Shown: positions 23,231-35,338, counted from the first letter of the stretch. The stretch is 64,000 nt of DNA from Lycorma delicatula (GCF_047948215.1 NC_134456.1:53475459-53539458); one strand, 5' to 3'. A program made the numbers and translations. The notes: generated from the letters alone by a model not told the origin.

Positions 23231-24898
23231 CCTCGAAATTGTGTAAACGATGTAGATGCCTTTTATTATGTATGTGATGAGTTTACCGTAAAATAAAATA
23301 GAAAAATATTACACCTTTAATTAAAAAAGCATACCATTTGTACTTACAGTGTAAAATTTGTGGTCAGGATAAGAAGTGGGCTCCTCATATAGTATGCACT
23401 AACTGTTCTATATATTTAAGAGGATGGCTGAAAGGTATTTAAGAGTACGGAAGGCTTTGCCATTTGGTGTGTCTATGGTATGGCATGAATCAAAGAATCA
23501 TGTAACCGATTGTTACTTTTGTTTAACAAGTTTGTCTGGAATTTTAAAAAAATGTAAACATACTGTAAAATATTCTTCATTGCTGTCTACAATCAGGCCT
23601 GTACCTCACACTGAAATTATTGCAATTCCTGAGCCACCTGTGAATGTATGTTTCGAAAGCAGTGATGAAGAATCAGGCAGTACTGAAGAAGACAGCAATG
23701 ATTTTGATTTTGAATTGTCTTCCAATAAGCCACATCTATTATCACAAGGTGAATTAAATGACTTGGTTAGGGATTTAAATTTATCAAAAAATCAAGCTGA
23801 ACTGTTAGGATCAAAACTTTAAGGTTGGAATTTACTTCAAAAAATTACAAAAATTTCGGGATTTCGAAGCCGAAAAAAAGAACTTTCTCAGTACTTTATT
23901 GATGAAAATAATTTGGTTTATGGCACAAATATTGATGAGCTTATGTTGCTCTTAGAACAAGTTCATAAAACCTGAGGACTACGTATTTTCATAGATTCGT
24001 TCAAGTATAGTTTAAAAGTGGTTCTACTACACAACGGTAACAAATATCCTTCGATACCAATCGCTTATGATATTAATTTGAAAAAGACATACGATGTAAT
24101 GAAAGACGTTCTTGAAAAAATAAATTATAAAAAGCATAGCTGGAACATATGTGGCGATTTGAAAGTTATAGCTATTTTTTAGGCATGCAGTTAGACTATA
24201 GTAAGTATATATGTTTTCTTTGCGAATGGGACAGCCGAGCTAGGGATAAACATTATGTTACCAAAGAGTGGAAGAAACGAGACAACTTAACTCCAAATGG
24301 AAAAATATTATTTTCATGATGCCTTAGTTGAACCCAAAAAAAAATATTTTTACCTTCTCTCCATTTCAAGCTAGGACTAATGAAAAATTTTGTAAAAGCA
24401 ATGAAGAAGGATAGTCCCGGATTTTTGTACATCAGGCAAAAATTTCCGAATGTAAATGAAGGAAAAATTAAAGAATGTATATTTGTTCGTCCTCAAATAA
24501 GAGAGTTGGTCAAAGATGATGTATTTAACGCAATGTTAAATTATGTAGAAAGTGCAGCTTGGGCTTCATTTAAAGAAATTTGCAAAAATTTCCTCGGCAA
24601 ACAAAATTCTGACAATTACCACAATACTGTTAATCAACTTCTTACTTCATACAGAGCTATGGGATGAAATATGTCTTTGAAAATACATTTCCTTCACTCA
24701 CATCTCGATTTTTTCCCGGATAACATCAGATACGTAAGTGACGAACACGGTGAACTTTTCCACAAAGACATTTCGGTGATGGAAAGCCGCTATAAACGGA
24801 AATAGAATACTAACGAGCTAGTCGATTACTGTTGGACATTAATTCGGGATGTGCCTGAGGCTATTTATAAAAGAAAAGCATCAGCGAAATCATTCTAA
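23231..24898 (+). pseudogene. broken copy of an uncharacterised zinc-motif protein family, transposon-like
   Basis: Joined by eye over frames this is one long protein: PRNCVNDVDAFYYVCDEF (23231), CKICGQDKKWAPHIVCTNC (about 23350, Cys pairs), ALPFGVSMVWHESKNH then TDCYFCLTS (about 23453-23530), an acidic linker SSDEESGSTEEDSND, LSQGELNDLVRDLNLSKNQA, FIDSFKYSLKVVLLHNGNKY (about 23988), ICGDLKVIAIF (24150), YICFLCEWDSRARDKHY (about 24205), LGLMKNFVKAMKKDSPGF (24374), and MSLKIHFLHSHLDFFP followed by SDEHGELFHKDISVMESRY (24671-24790). I recognise it as a multi-copy family found across insects and vertebrates under 'uncharacterised' names. Breaks: TAA 23820, TGA 23973, TAG 24180 with a frameshift, another shift near 24300, TGA 24665 and a TAG near 24803. 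Intronless and degraded, so likely a transposon or retrocopy remnant. Confidence 0.75.
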
Positions 24899-26928
24899 AA
24901 CAGGTATGGCCATACAAAATTATAAATTTTACAGATATTAACTGTATTTTCCCTTAATTTTTTGATAGAAAAATTGTATTTACCGATCTGTAATGTACAC
25001 AAAAAAATAATTCAAGGAATGGTATCACACTTAGAGAAACATTAACAAATTTTTTTTTTGTCTATCAGTATTTTATTTTTTTATATATTATTTTATAGTA
25101 AATTTAATGACAATATTTCGCTTTTAATTTTAGATTTTTAGAATCTGAAATTAAAAATGATTTCCAAATATATTTTGACAAGATACCGATTATTAACATT
25201 AAGTTTATTACTATTTAAAAAACTTATCCTTGAATGTTTGAAGTTACTAAAGCAGACTATAACCTTATTTAATATGACGGTTTATATACGCGGAACGATA
25301 TATCGATAAACCTGAGGTATTTATTATATGATAATATTGTTTAAATTTATTATGATATTTATCTTTCAATTTTCACCAATCATTCAAAACTTAATGTTTA
25401 GGTCAAAGCTGGATGATCTAAACAATAGATCGGCTCATTTCTCTTTTTTTTTTAAATAATTTGTCAAAATTTGACTACGATAAATTGAAATCTTGATATT
25501 ATCAACTCTCTTTTGAAAAATCTCCTCCTAAAAGAACTCTTAATGTTAAATACTGATATATTGTCAAAGTATATTTGGAATTCATCTTTCGTTTCAGTTC
25601 TAAAATTAAAAGTGAAATTTACTATAAATTATTTATAAAATAAAGTCATTAAATTTATTAACTAATTATTATTTGTTTTCTTTTTGATAATGAAATGAAC
25701 TCATAAATTTGAAAAATTTTAAATAATAATTAATGTATAAGAAATGATTAATAAGAGGATAGTTTATTCCTCATTTTCTATTGTAAAATTTATTATATAT
25801 AAAATTATTGTGCCTTTTGACAAACTAAAACTAATATAGACTTGAATTCGAACATAGATTAAATTTTGTTTTTAATGATAACCCATAAAATATTGTGAGA
25901 AGATTATTTTTTATGCAAATTCGATTTTAAATTGATTGTATAAAAAAAAATATTTTTAACTAATCAAAAGTGTCTGTGTAATATTTATGTGAAGGATCAC
26001 TAAGTAGTCCACAATATACAATATAGGTCATAATATTTTAATTGCACTTAGCTTCTGGTCAGGGAGATACATATAAAAAAATAAACGACCCAGCATTGAT
26101 AATGAAGTCCCTCTTCCTGTATAACACTTACATCTTGGAATAATTCTTTAATATGACTAGATGAATTGAACCTGACTATCGTCTTTTAAAGCATGCCAGT
26201 CAAATTTGATTTCTTCAAAGATTACAGACAAGCTACAAATTTTCGAACACATTTCCTAATAGTATTTAACAAAAAAACTAAAAACTGAATAAAAAACTGG
26301 ATAAAAACAAAATACTGAACTTGAATTTCTAACAAACTGCTTTATAAATATATGCAATATGATTTCTATTTTGGAGTCATGTTGATATTTGAGAAAAAAT
26401 CAAATATTTACAAAACCTACAAACAAAAAAAGTTTTCAAATGATTTTACTGATTTTTCTGAAGTAATATGAATCATTAAATTTTCCTTTGTTTAAAAAAA
26501 TTAATAAATAATAGTACAGAGAAACAGAAAATTCCCCAGCATAAATGGAATAATTTTATTTAATAGATAAATAAATTTGAAAGAATCTGGCTTTACAAAA
26601 TTTTAAACTTTGATCTAATACCGTTAATAATCCGAAAAATTCTTCGTTTTTAATCCATAATATTCTGTAAGTTTAACTATTATGGATTAAAGACTTTTTT
26701 TGTTACACATGTTTAAAAATTGATTTAAATCAAAATTTTTGATAATCGACATTTCTGATAAACATTCGACGTAGAAGGAATTCAGAACTGTCTAACAGAA
26801 AGGAAAACTGCAAGAAAAAACAGTAAAAGTATTTAAAATGTTGAAATTAGAGATTGAAAATTATGTGGATTGCTAGTTATGAAATGAATAGTATCAAGAC
26901 GTAATGGTGAAGAATGAAGTTTATAGCA
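24899..26928. other. AT-rich stretch, no gene seen
   Basis: Very AT-rich, with short near-palindromes such as TATGGATTAAA near 26680. No coding motif or RNA gene seen. Confidence 0.6.
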
Positions 26929-26937
26929 GAATTTTGT

Positions 26938-28013
26938 TGTACGCTGCGAATGCTGTTAAAGCTAAGATCGGAAGATGGATGACGGAAAAGAGGTTGCAGC
27001 TGTCCCGAAGGAAATCTGTTTTCGTCCCGCTTGCGGGGAGACGGGTGTTGTCGCCCATCGCGATCAACATCGAGGGAGAGGTGGTCCAGTCGTGGGAAAC
27101 CACCAAGTACTTGGAACGTGGCTGGATCACAAGCGATCGTTCACCCACCATGTGAAAGAGGTTAGCGAGAAAGCGGGACGAATGGTGCAGCGTCTGGCTA
27201 GGTTGCTCTCAAACATCGGCGGACCACGAGCATCGAAAAGAAGGCTGTATTCACACGTGGTCAATCCAACACTTCTCTACGGCGTTCCGGCGTGGAAGAG
27301 AACCATGGTCGTGGGGTGCAACAGGAGAATCTTAGAGGGGGTACAGCGCCGCATGGCCCTCAAGGTGGCATCAGCATATGCCTCGGTGTAGACAGAGGCG
27401 ATGCCGGTGATCACGGGGCAGCCACCTCTTCAGCAACTGGCAGAGGCTTCAGTGTTGGGCCACCGGGGAGTTCCCAATTGGAACATACATGTGGCTCTGA
27501 TCTGAGATTGGCAAGCTAGGTGGGATGCGTCCACCAAGGACAGGTGGACGCACCGCCTTACCGCGGATATAAAGCCGTAGGCCAGTCGGAGGTTTGGTGA
27601 GCTGAACTACTGGTTCACGCAATTCTTGACCGCCTATCTGTGTGGTAGGAGGAGGGCGGATAACCCCTACTGCCGCGACCCGGATACCCCAGAACATGTG
27701 GTATTCTGGTGCCCGCAGTGGGTTGATTACCGCCTAGCTTGCTCGGCGATTACCGGACCGCTCAGCGCGGAGAACATCATCGCCACCATGTTGCGGAGTC
27801 CCAAGATCTTTGACACCATTGTAGGGTTCGTGGCGAGAGTTCCTTAGGAGATGGATCGGTGGGCTCGGGGATGAGAGACAGCCCTACGCGGAGCTGCCGT
27901 TCGCACTTGCTTGCACGAGTGGGCGGTAGCGATGAGGCACGGGGACTCTCGCAACCCCGAGCGAAAAAAACCGATTCCCAGCGGGGATGCCCCACTTGGG
28001 GTGTCCCCGTAAG
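26938..28013 (+). pseudogene. R1-clade LINE ORF2, C-terminal part, broken
   Basis: The first segment reads AANAVKAKIGRWMTEKRLQL to WETTKYL. A frameshift near 27110 leads to GTWLDHKRSFTHHVKEVSEK (27105 on), then SHVVNPTLLYGVPAWKRTM and LEGVQRRMALKVASAYASV, ended by TAG at 27389. The same frame resumes with VITGQPPLQQLAEASVLGHR (27407), WDASTKDRWTHRLTADIKP (27520), and in another frame TAYLCGRRRADNPYCRDPD (27629) with EHVVFWCPQW, a C-x7-H-x4-C zinc motif typical of R1-clade ORF2 C termini. The last readable part ends about 28013. The catalytic YADD region is missing because of 5' truncation. Several stops make it inactive. Confidence 0.87.
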
Positions 28014-28229
28014 AGGCATTGGCATCTAGACCGAGTTCCAGCTCCCGGAGTGGAGACCCAGGGACGGCATAGCCGGGCTTGGTGGATCCTACTCTGGAGG
28101 TTTGAGGCGGGCGCAAAGTGTGATCCGAACGGCGGCCCGGGACGTGGAGGCCCGTTAAAGTAAAGGACACTCCCCTGGGCTGTGTAATACTTAACTGCAG
28201 GATCCGGCCCGGGGAGAAGAAAAAAAACT
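26938..28229 (+). mobile_element. R1-clade LINE, 5'-truncated, with 3' UTR and A-tail
   Basis: A sharply GC-rich block in AT-rich surroundings. It starts inside the reverse-transcriptase thumb region, runs through the ORF2 C terminus and a GC-rich 3' UTR, and ends in an A-run at 28218-28227. GAATTTTGT at 26929-26937 and again at 28230-28238 is a possible 9-bp target-site duplication. Its 3' UTR matches the antisense fragment at 17132-17408 and, more distantly, 41234-41417, so the family has at least three insertions here. Confidence 0.88.
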
Positions 28230-28238
28230 GAATTTTGT

Positions 28239-28803
28239 AAAATGAAGGGAAATGTTGGAGGTCCATATGTTATATTCCAGGGTTGATTAATTTAATTAAT
28301 AAGGAAATATAGAAATGAAAAGAATAAAGAAAAATATGGAATTCGGATGAAGCTGAGAGAAGAGCAAAATATAAAAAAAATAGTGAAATGAAACTAACCT
28401 ATGAAAGTAACTTACGGTTAAAGAAATTACCAAAATAAATCACGTTGTAAAATCAAATAATTAGCCTTATCATGGTAATTTAAACAATGTAAATTTATTA
28501 TTTATAAGTTCTTCACACATCCGTGAACCACTGTCCTTGAATAAACATCACCTCGTGTGGTAAATGTAGAACTATAATTTGTATCTTTATTCATATTCTT
28601 TAGTTTCTGGTAAGATTACACAACGCTAATATAAGAAGGGAAAGTGTAAATATTTTTTACTTACTTATTCTTTATAATAAAAAAATTAATCTATTAATAA
28701 TAATAAGAATAATATAACGTATATATTGGATTTTTTTTTTATTTTAGAGAGAATATTTTATTAAAATTAACTAAGCGAAATAACTACACACAAATTATGT
28801 TTA

Positions 28804-28840
<37 letters not shown>

Positions 28841-29878
28841 GCGCGCGCGTGTGTGTGTGTAATTATATACAACTGGGTAATTGGAAATATATACTAAATT
28901 TTGTCATCTTGTTATAAATAATTACTGTACAAAAATGACGGTTCTTAGATACGAAGAAAAAAAAGGTGAAACGTGTAATAACAACAAAATTAACGTTTTC
29001 TGTTAATATAAAGTGAAATTTATTTAAAAGAAGTTTTTTGATTCTTATACTAGACCACCTTTGTCATATTTATTCATTGAAAATAAATATTATTATTTAT
29101 TACTATATTATTTTCTCATGATTATAAATTTATCTGCTTATTTCTTACAAACCGTACAATATCTGCAAAATCAGTTCATCCTTATTTAATTTGGATTAAT
29201 ATTACTGATATGTACATAACAGAAATTTTAATTAAAAATAAACTAAAATAATAAATTAAACTGACTTCAATAAAAATAATAATAAAAAGTACAGCTATAA
29301 TAATGAGTAAAATACTCTTCAGTAAGTAAAATATTCTTCAAACACTTCATTTTCTGAACAATCATTAAAAACGTAATTACTAAAATTGAATACTCTTACA
29401 TGTTCAGATAATAAGTAACTACTGATAAATTATGTCTTATTTAAAAAGAAAGAATATTTTTAAAAAACAGTTATTTTCATTCTATGAAAATTACTAAAAT
29501 TTTGTACCTACGTTTTTTTTTTGTTGAATTTTGTTTAGACAGCGCATCAAAGATGGATGATTTATTATATCAGATTTTTAGCTAAAGAGAAACATAATCG
29601 TGCTGATTCTATTTACTCAATCAAAATTATCCGTCATGAGATATATCCTATTATTTAAAGTTCATTCTAGGAAAACTTTTCGTTTATATTCTTATTTACT
29701 TGATTAATTGTTAACCGTATAATAATAACATTAATGAAGTATTACGAGTAGAACGTTGTGGCACCGGCCGAAGTGACGTTCGTACATACACGTCATCACG
29801 TGGAGTGCCCTATTACAGTAATTATTCGAACTTCCTAACATAATTATTATCTAGACAGGCACTACAGTACTTTAAAAT
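28239..29878. other. AT-rich stretch with a microsatellite, no gene seen
   Basis: AT-rich DNA; apart from the GT/GC microsatellite, nothing is recognisable. The region at 29745-29800 (ACGTTCGTAC, CACGTCATCACGTG) is GC-richer and leads into the hairpin cluster. Confidence 0.55.
28806..28860. repeat. (GT)n(GC)n(GT)n compound microsatellite
   Basis: GT repeats interrupted by a short GC alternation. Alternating purine-pyrimidine sequence of this kind can adopt Z-DNA. Confidence 0.95.
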
Positions 29879-30001
29879 TATGGGATACTTTAATTATCCC
29901 ATACTCAAATTGGACTTTTGAGTACGTTTTTTATGAGTTACGTATTCAGTTCGTGAATACGTAACTGCCAAAACGCTTAAGACGTACATTAAGATGTACG
30001 T
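29879..30001. repeat. cluster of four consecutive perfect hairpins
   Basis: TATGGGATA (29879-29887) pairs with TATCCCATA (29895-29903). TACTCAAA (29902-29909) pairs with TTTGAGTA (29917-29924). AGTTACGTATTCA (29936-29948) pairs with TGAATACGTAACT (29954-29966), a 13-bp stem with a 5-base loop. ACGTACAT (29982-29989) pairs with ATGTACGT (29994-30001). All stems are exact and the arms differ from each other. No function can be assigned from sequence alone. Confidence 0.8.
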
Positions 30002-31411
30002 TTCTAATAGACATTATTTTTTAAAACGTATCTTATTTACTAAAATTAAATCGAGATTGTAAGATTTCTTTTTAAATTTGCCTGATTTAATATTCCTAAA
30101 CTTACTCATAAGTTTTTTTTTACTCCGAATATGTAAATGAAAAACGTTACCGCGTGTTTGTTGAAAAGATAAATTCGTTTGTTTTATTTTTCTTAATTAT
30201 TAGGCTTTAAATTTTCGAATTTTAATTCGAAACTAATTTCTGGTAATGTTTATATTTTTGTATAAGATAGAAATGGAACTTTCACTTTTATTTACTTATA
30301 TACTTTCTCAGTGAGCTTAAACTGTACTAAAAAAGCTCGGTTTACTAGTAAACGTTTTATTATATAACTGTTTAATTAATTTATAGTAATATTTGCTGTA
30401 GAGTTTATAAATAGAGAATACTCTTCAATTTTGTAGTATTGTAAATTATTAAAAGTATTTGTATAAAAATTTCATACGATAAGTGTCAGGCTAAATGAAA
30501 CACTATAATTTTAATGTCTTATTTTAAAATAAAACCTATAAAATACGATAAAGGATAAATAAAAAAAAGATGAATTTTACATAAAACATTTCTACGTGCA
30601 TCAGAACGTAAGTTGTGATTAAAATTTCCTTTTTCAACAGTATATTTTTAGGTGAGTTGCCTTAAAGATAAAGGAAAGGATAACAATTTTAACACGTTTC
30701 ATGTTTATATCATACAAAAATTAAGTTGAAACATTTCACCGTAACGGGTTTCTCCTTTCATCATTATAATCAAACATCCGCTTGCAGTTTTTTTTAGATC
30801 TTTATTATTTAAAAAATTTATTTAATTGTTTTTAAGTATTCGTTCTTTAATATAAATCAGGGGAGACAAAGTTTTATGTATTTTTTACTCTGGAAACTCT
30901 AATACAATTTTTAATTATGACATTATTGATTATGCTTTTACCTGACATAATATTCATTAAATTTTTTTTTTTTTTTTTTAAGACATCTCTATATTAAACA
31001 AAAAAGATTTTTCTAACTGCGTTAAAATTTTAATTGTCAAATTAAAATTTGGTTTTGGATAGTATTTTTTCAAACAGTTAGAAGGGCAGACCAAACAGAA
31101 ACAGAGATCTCTAAAGGTTTCAACAATACTCAAAAGTGTAAAGTTTAAATTCGGATAAACTATACTAATTTCTGTTATATTAAAAACAAAAAAGAGAAAG
31201 CATTACTAAAAAACAGAATATAATAATTTCTCCTTCTACAAAATGTTAGATTTTTCTACATTTTTTCTAAATTATAGAAAATCTAAGTTAATATATTTTA
31301 AACAAAATATAACAATACATATATCTACGTTGGAAACTAATTTATTTATATTTCAGAAATATTTCAACCTGCTAATATGAAATTTGATCTGGTCCCTCGT
31401 TTATTATGGAG
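30002..31411. other. AT-rich stretch, no gene seen
   Basis: AT-rich with homopolymer runs (T-run near 30962-30979). No coding or RNA feature recognised. Confidence 0.6.
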
Positions 31412-31640
31412 ATTTATTTATTTATTTACTATTATTGCCAACAACAAATACATTAATGTATAAACACAAAACTCAAATACAACATAAACGTTATACATAT
31501 TTTAAGGGAATTCAATTTTGTTGAATTCACTAAGTTAAAAAAATTAATATCATTTTACAAATTCAGTTAATAAATAATACGTTATTTTGGCTTCACCAGC
31601 AAAAGGTACAAAACCTTGTCCGCTGGTGAGAACATTCATT
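31412..31640 (-). mobile_element. LINE 3' UTR fragment, antisense
   Basis: Read on the minus strand it begins with a compound stem-loop (outer TCACCAGC/GCTGGTGA at 31593-31600/31622-31629, inner AAGGT/ACCTT at 31603-31607/31613-31617). It continues through an AT-rich stretch and ends in a TAAATAAATAAATAAAT tail (31412-31429). A hairpin followed by an (AAAT)n tail is typical of insect LINE 3' ends. It is not obviously the same family as the Jockey element at the window start. No coding part is present, and the upstream limit is approximate. Confidence 0.5.
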
Positions 31641-34600
31641 TAACTATAGAAATACTGTAAGTAAATACAATAAGAGAAACGTTGAAAATGCTATCCTTAG
31701 ATCGATTCTAATATTTGTTTTTTATTAATTAGATGAGTGGTTTGGAAGATACTGAAAATGTAATTTATCACATAAGGTGTTCATTTCATAAAAGGTTTAC
31801 ATTAGTTTGCTTTAAGGAGTAAAGTTTTTATCTCGAAACAAAATATTCCTACGTTTCAATTGTCGAGTTGATTATTATTATAATTTCGGATGATTGACTT
31901 ACAAATGATTTAAACCGTTCACGATAGCTAATATTCGGTTAAGGCGAATTCTATGGTTTAGAATAAATATTTTATAATAACTAAAACAGCTCACAACAGT
32001 TCACTTCAGGATATCCAGATATCCAATACAATAAGGAATGGTCCTGTTACCTTAACCAATTTTTTATTGTACTATAGAAAATCCTTGTTGAAGAGATTGA
32101 AGAACCTTTTTCATCTCACATTTGTCCAGTCATCTCACATTTGTTCAGGCAGTAAGGTGTTCTCTTAAAGAGTTATCTCAATACTGTATCAAAGAAGTAA
32201 TATTCAGGCAAAATGTTTCGCCAAAACCTACTTCTACTAAGAAATTATGAATTTGAAGAGAGTATTGAGATGTTAAAGGATCTTAATAGTTTTTCTGGTG
32301 TATTATAACTAGAGACCCAGAAAATTTGAGGTCAGATTTTATGGTTGTAGAAGAGGGGGTAACAAACTATTAATATTTTTTTTTCTTTTCAAAAAGAACA
32401 ATTTTTGTCTAAAAGGATTTTGTTTAAATTGCATCGTTTTAAAATTTAAAAGTTTTGTAATTTAAAAGTATTTTTTTCTTTTAATTTTATTCTGTTTTTT
32501 ATCCCTTGATATTTTTGCCTAGACATATTCTCAATAAGTAAATCATACAATTATTTCCTAGGAAGGAAGTTAAAACGCCCATTTTCATCAATCAAAATTG
32601 GTACACGGGCTCCTCCTGTTAATATACTGATCAAATACAGTCCAGATTGTTAAAAGGGTTAAGATAAATTCATTCAGAAAGTTTTGTTAAATTCATTTAG
32701 TCGATAGCGATACTGAACGATACGCAAACAGAGAGTCTCAAATGAAGTTAATAGGCTCGTTTATTTGATTTTATGTAAAACAAACTAACTTTAAAATGAA
32801 AAGATATTCTTCGCAACTAAATGACAAAAAAATGACAAAAAATGAAAGTCATATAAGAATCATAAGTCTATTACTTTTGTATATCAATCCTAATAATTTC
32901 CTAAACTATACTACGCATAGAATAATAATTTCCCAGTTGAGTTTAACGATGTTATATAATAATATTGTTTCATGGTAAAGTATTCCATCTTTGCTTAATA
33001 CTATTTATCTCTATCTTTTTTTATGGGAATTAATATTTAAAGCAGCTGAGATAAAAGTGGCACCAGTCAGAGTTACTTTCACTGCACGTGATGATATTCC
33101 GTATACGACTAGTCCTGTAGCGAACTATCTGAAAGTTTTACTTGTGGAAAGTTTTAATATGTAAGTTTTACTTGTAGGTTACATACAATCACCCGATTTC
33201 AGTGGTATATTGGTGCGAAGAATGTTGGATGAGTGAGGGTGAGAGACATTGGGAGACCAGTTCACACTCATCACTTCTCTTTAGAAGCCTGGCATGAAAT
33301 GTTAGTTATGCTTTTAAATGATTATACCAATTTTAAGATCGACCTGTGAGCCTTTATCTCATGTCAAGTCACATATAATTTTATCGCCAGGATTTGTAAA
33401 GACAATATAGTAACAAAATTTGATAGCAATTTTATGAATTTTTAGTTTTGGTATAGGCTCCAAGAACATTTAAATTTTAAAACAGAAAAATAAGATTGTA
33501 TTTAAAAAAAGGCTGTTTATTTTTAAATGCAGTAAAAGAACTTAAGTATCTGGATACTTATGTGCTGATTACTTACGTTACATAATTTACGGTTTTTAAA
33601 CTCTCATATTAAATCTTCTTCACCAACACCGTATCGTAATTTATAAACCGCAACCGCAATAGTACTTGAATAAAAAATTGCGGTTCATATACTTTAGAAA
33701 CAGCTACAATCATAATTTAATATTATCAGTATAATTTCTTAAAATAAAAACTGAAGTGAAACGTGCAGAATGAATCAAATCACTGTAGCCTAAATACAGT
33801 ATTATGGAGGTTAAATCTTTTAATGATAAAAATTTACTATAGAGCACTTATGAAATCTAAATAAAAACAATAATAATAGCAGTAATTTAAACAGAAACTA
33901 TTTATTTACAATAACTTTAATTATAAATAATAATTATAGTTTCGTAATACAAGAATATATACTTTACCACTGAACTTTGTACTGTTCTAATTAAAAAAAA
34001 ATATTAAAAATACATAATAAAAAAAAGAATTATTCAAATAGCCTACATGATTTTTAATAATATCATTATATTTCTTATCAATTTCTACTTTATTACAATT
34101 TTTATTAGAATTATGTAATTTTTTTAATGATATGCATACAATCACTATAAAATATTCTATTTTATGAACTAGTTAAATTCAAGATTATAATTTACTATTG
34201 CCTTAGATCGTTTTTTTAAAATGAGATATTGAATACTTAATAAAAAATATAAGCAGAAATTTACAATAGAAAAGATTTCTACCTGTATTACGTGTATAAT
34301 TTATCAATTAAATAGGATTATTTTAACGAATACGTAATCCACTAATAGTATATTAAGATAATGAAATAAAAATCGTTCAAAAGGGGGAAAAATGCAGGTA
34401 CTGATGAACTCCAAACTAACTAAAAGGAATGAGTGACTATTACAGTATTAACAAATTGGTATTAAATAAGTTTTACTAGAACTGTTTTTATAGTGATAAC
34501 ACCTATAATAAAAGTGACAATAAATAAGTTAACAAAGCAACAAAATAAAATAATAAATGCACTATCCTTTATTACTTTAATACGTTTATTATTATTTATT

Positions 34601-35048
34601 TTTGTTTTTAATTAAAAGTTGAACAAATTTTTTAATATGACTAGTAATGCTTGTAGTACGTCACGCACGTGTAAAATTAACTCGTTCTCCTCAAACTGAC
34701 TATACGAAACTTTTATTCGGAAAGTATTTGAAAAATTATAATCAAGAAAAATTTGAAATTAAGTTGCTTCTTATTAAATCCAAATATTGAAGATGAAAAA
34801 TTATCGTACCAAATGTAGGAATTAATCGGTGTGTAATATTTCAAAGAATTGATAGTTGAAATTTACCTAAATACAACCGAGTTATCCGGCCTCACACAAT
34901 AAATCTCTCAATATATGGAATGATAGTTTTGTATTTTCAGACAGCATATTCAGATTGGCATTATGATAAGGTTAAGTTAAAAACAATGAATCCATTATTA
35001 ATCAACATAACTTCATAAAAAGGGATAAAGGTCTTAATTTGGCCCGTT
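31641..35048. other. AT-rich stretch, no gene seen
   Basis: AT-rich DNA. A segment at 33045-33130 (GGCACCAGTCAGAGTTACTTTC) resembles 45039-45070 (GGCACCAGTTAGAGTTAG and on), hinting at an old shared repeat. GTTTTACTTGT occurs twice at 33136 and 33169. Open stretches here are short and have no motif. Confidence 0.55.
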
Positions 35049-35111
<63 letters not shown>

Positions 35112-35155
35112 CTCTCTCTCTGTGTGTGTGTGTGTGTGTGTGAATATATATATAT
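35049..35155. repeat. (TC)n(TG)n(TA)n compound microsatellite
   Basis: A long TC run with a few interruptions, then TG, then TA, ending directly at a truncated SINE. Confidence 0.95.
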
Positions 35156-35338
35156 CATTCCTGAGACGTGTGATTAATTGAACTCCAGCCAATAAAGTAC
35201 ACCGGTATCCGCTGTACCGTTTCAAATTCGTATAGAAGCAACTAACTTTACTAGGATTTGAACCTCAGAACCTTTGACTTCGAAAATCAGCTGTTAACTG
35301 ATTTGCGATGCGAGTTAACAAGATCAGCCCGGTGGGCT
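35156..35338 (-). mobile_element. tRNA-derived SINE, variant copy, antisense, truncated
   Basis: Its reverse complement begins GCCCACCGGGCTGATCTTG, has a B-box-like GGTTCAAATCC (plus positions 35249-35259), and continues through GGATACCGGTG (35201-35211) to CTCAGGAATG at the left edge. These agree with the family at 56525-56841, but the first 80 bases differ clearly from the other copies (CAAATCAGTTAACAGCTGAT replaces the shorter CAGCTGAT region), so it may be a separate subfamily. It is cut off at the microsatellite on its 3' side. Confidence 0.8.

Noticed and set aside
26904..27155. ATG at 26904 as a gene start
   Set aside because: The first 11 codons lie upstream of the LINE's 5' truncation point at about 26938; the frame is accidental host sequence joined to LINE ORF2.
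35049..35155. Regular repeat considered as a CRISPR-like array
   Set aside because: It is a simple TC/TG/TA microsatellite in eukaryotic DNA; no spacer structure.
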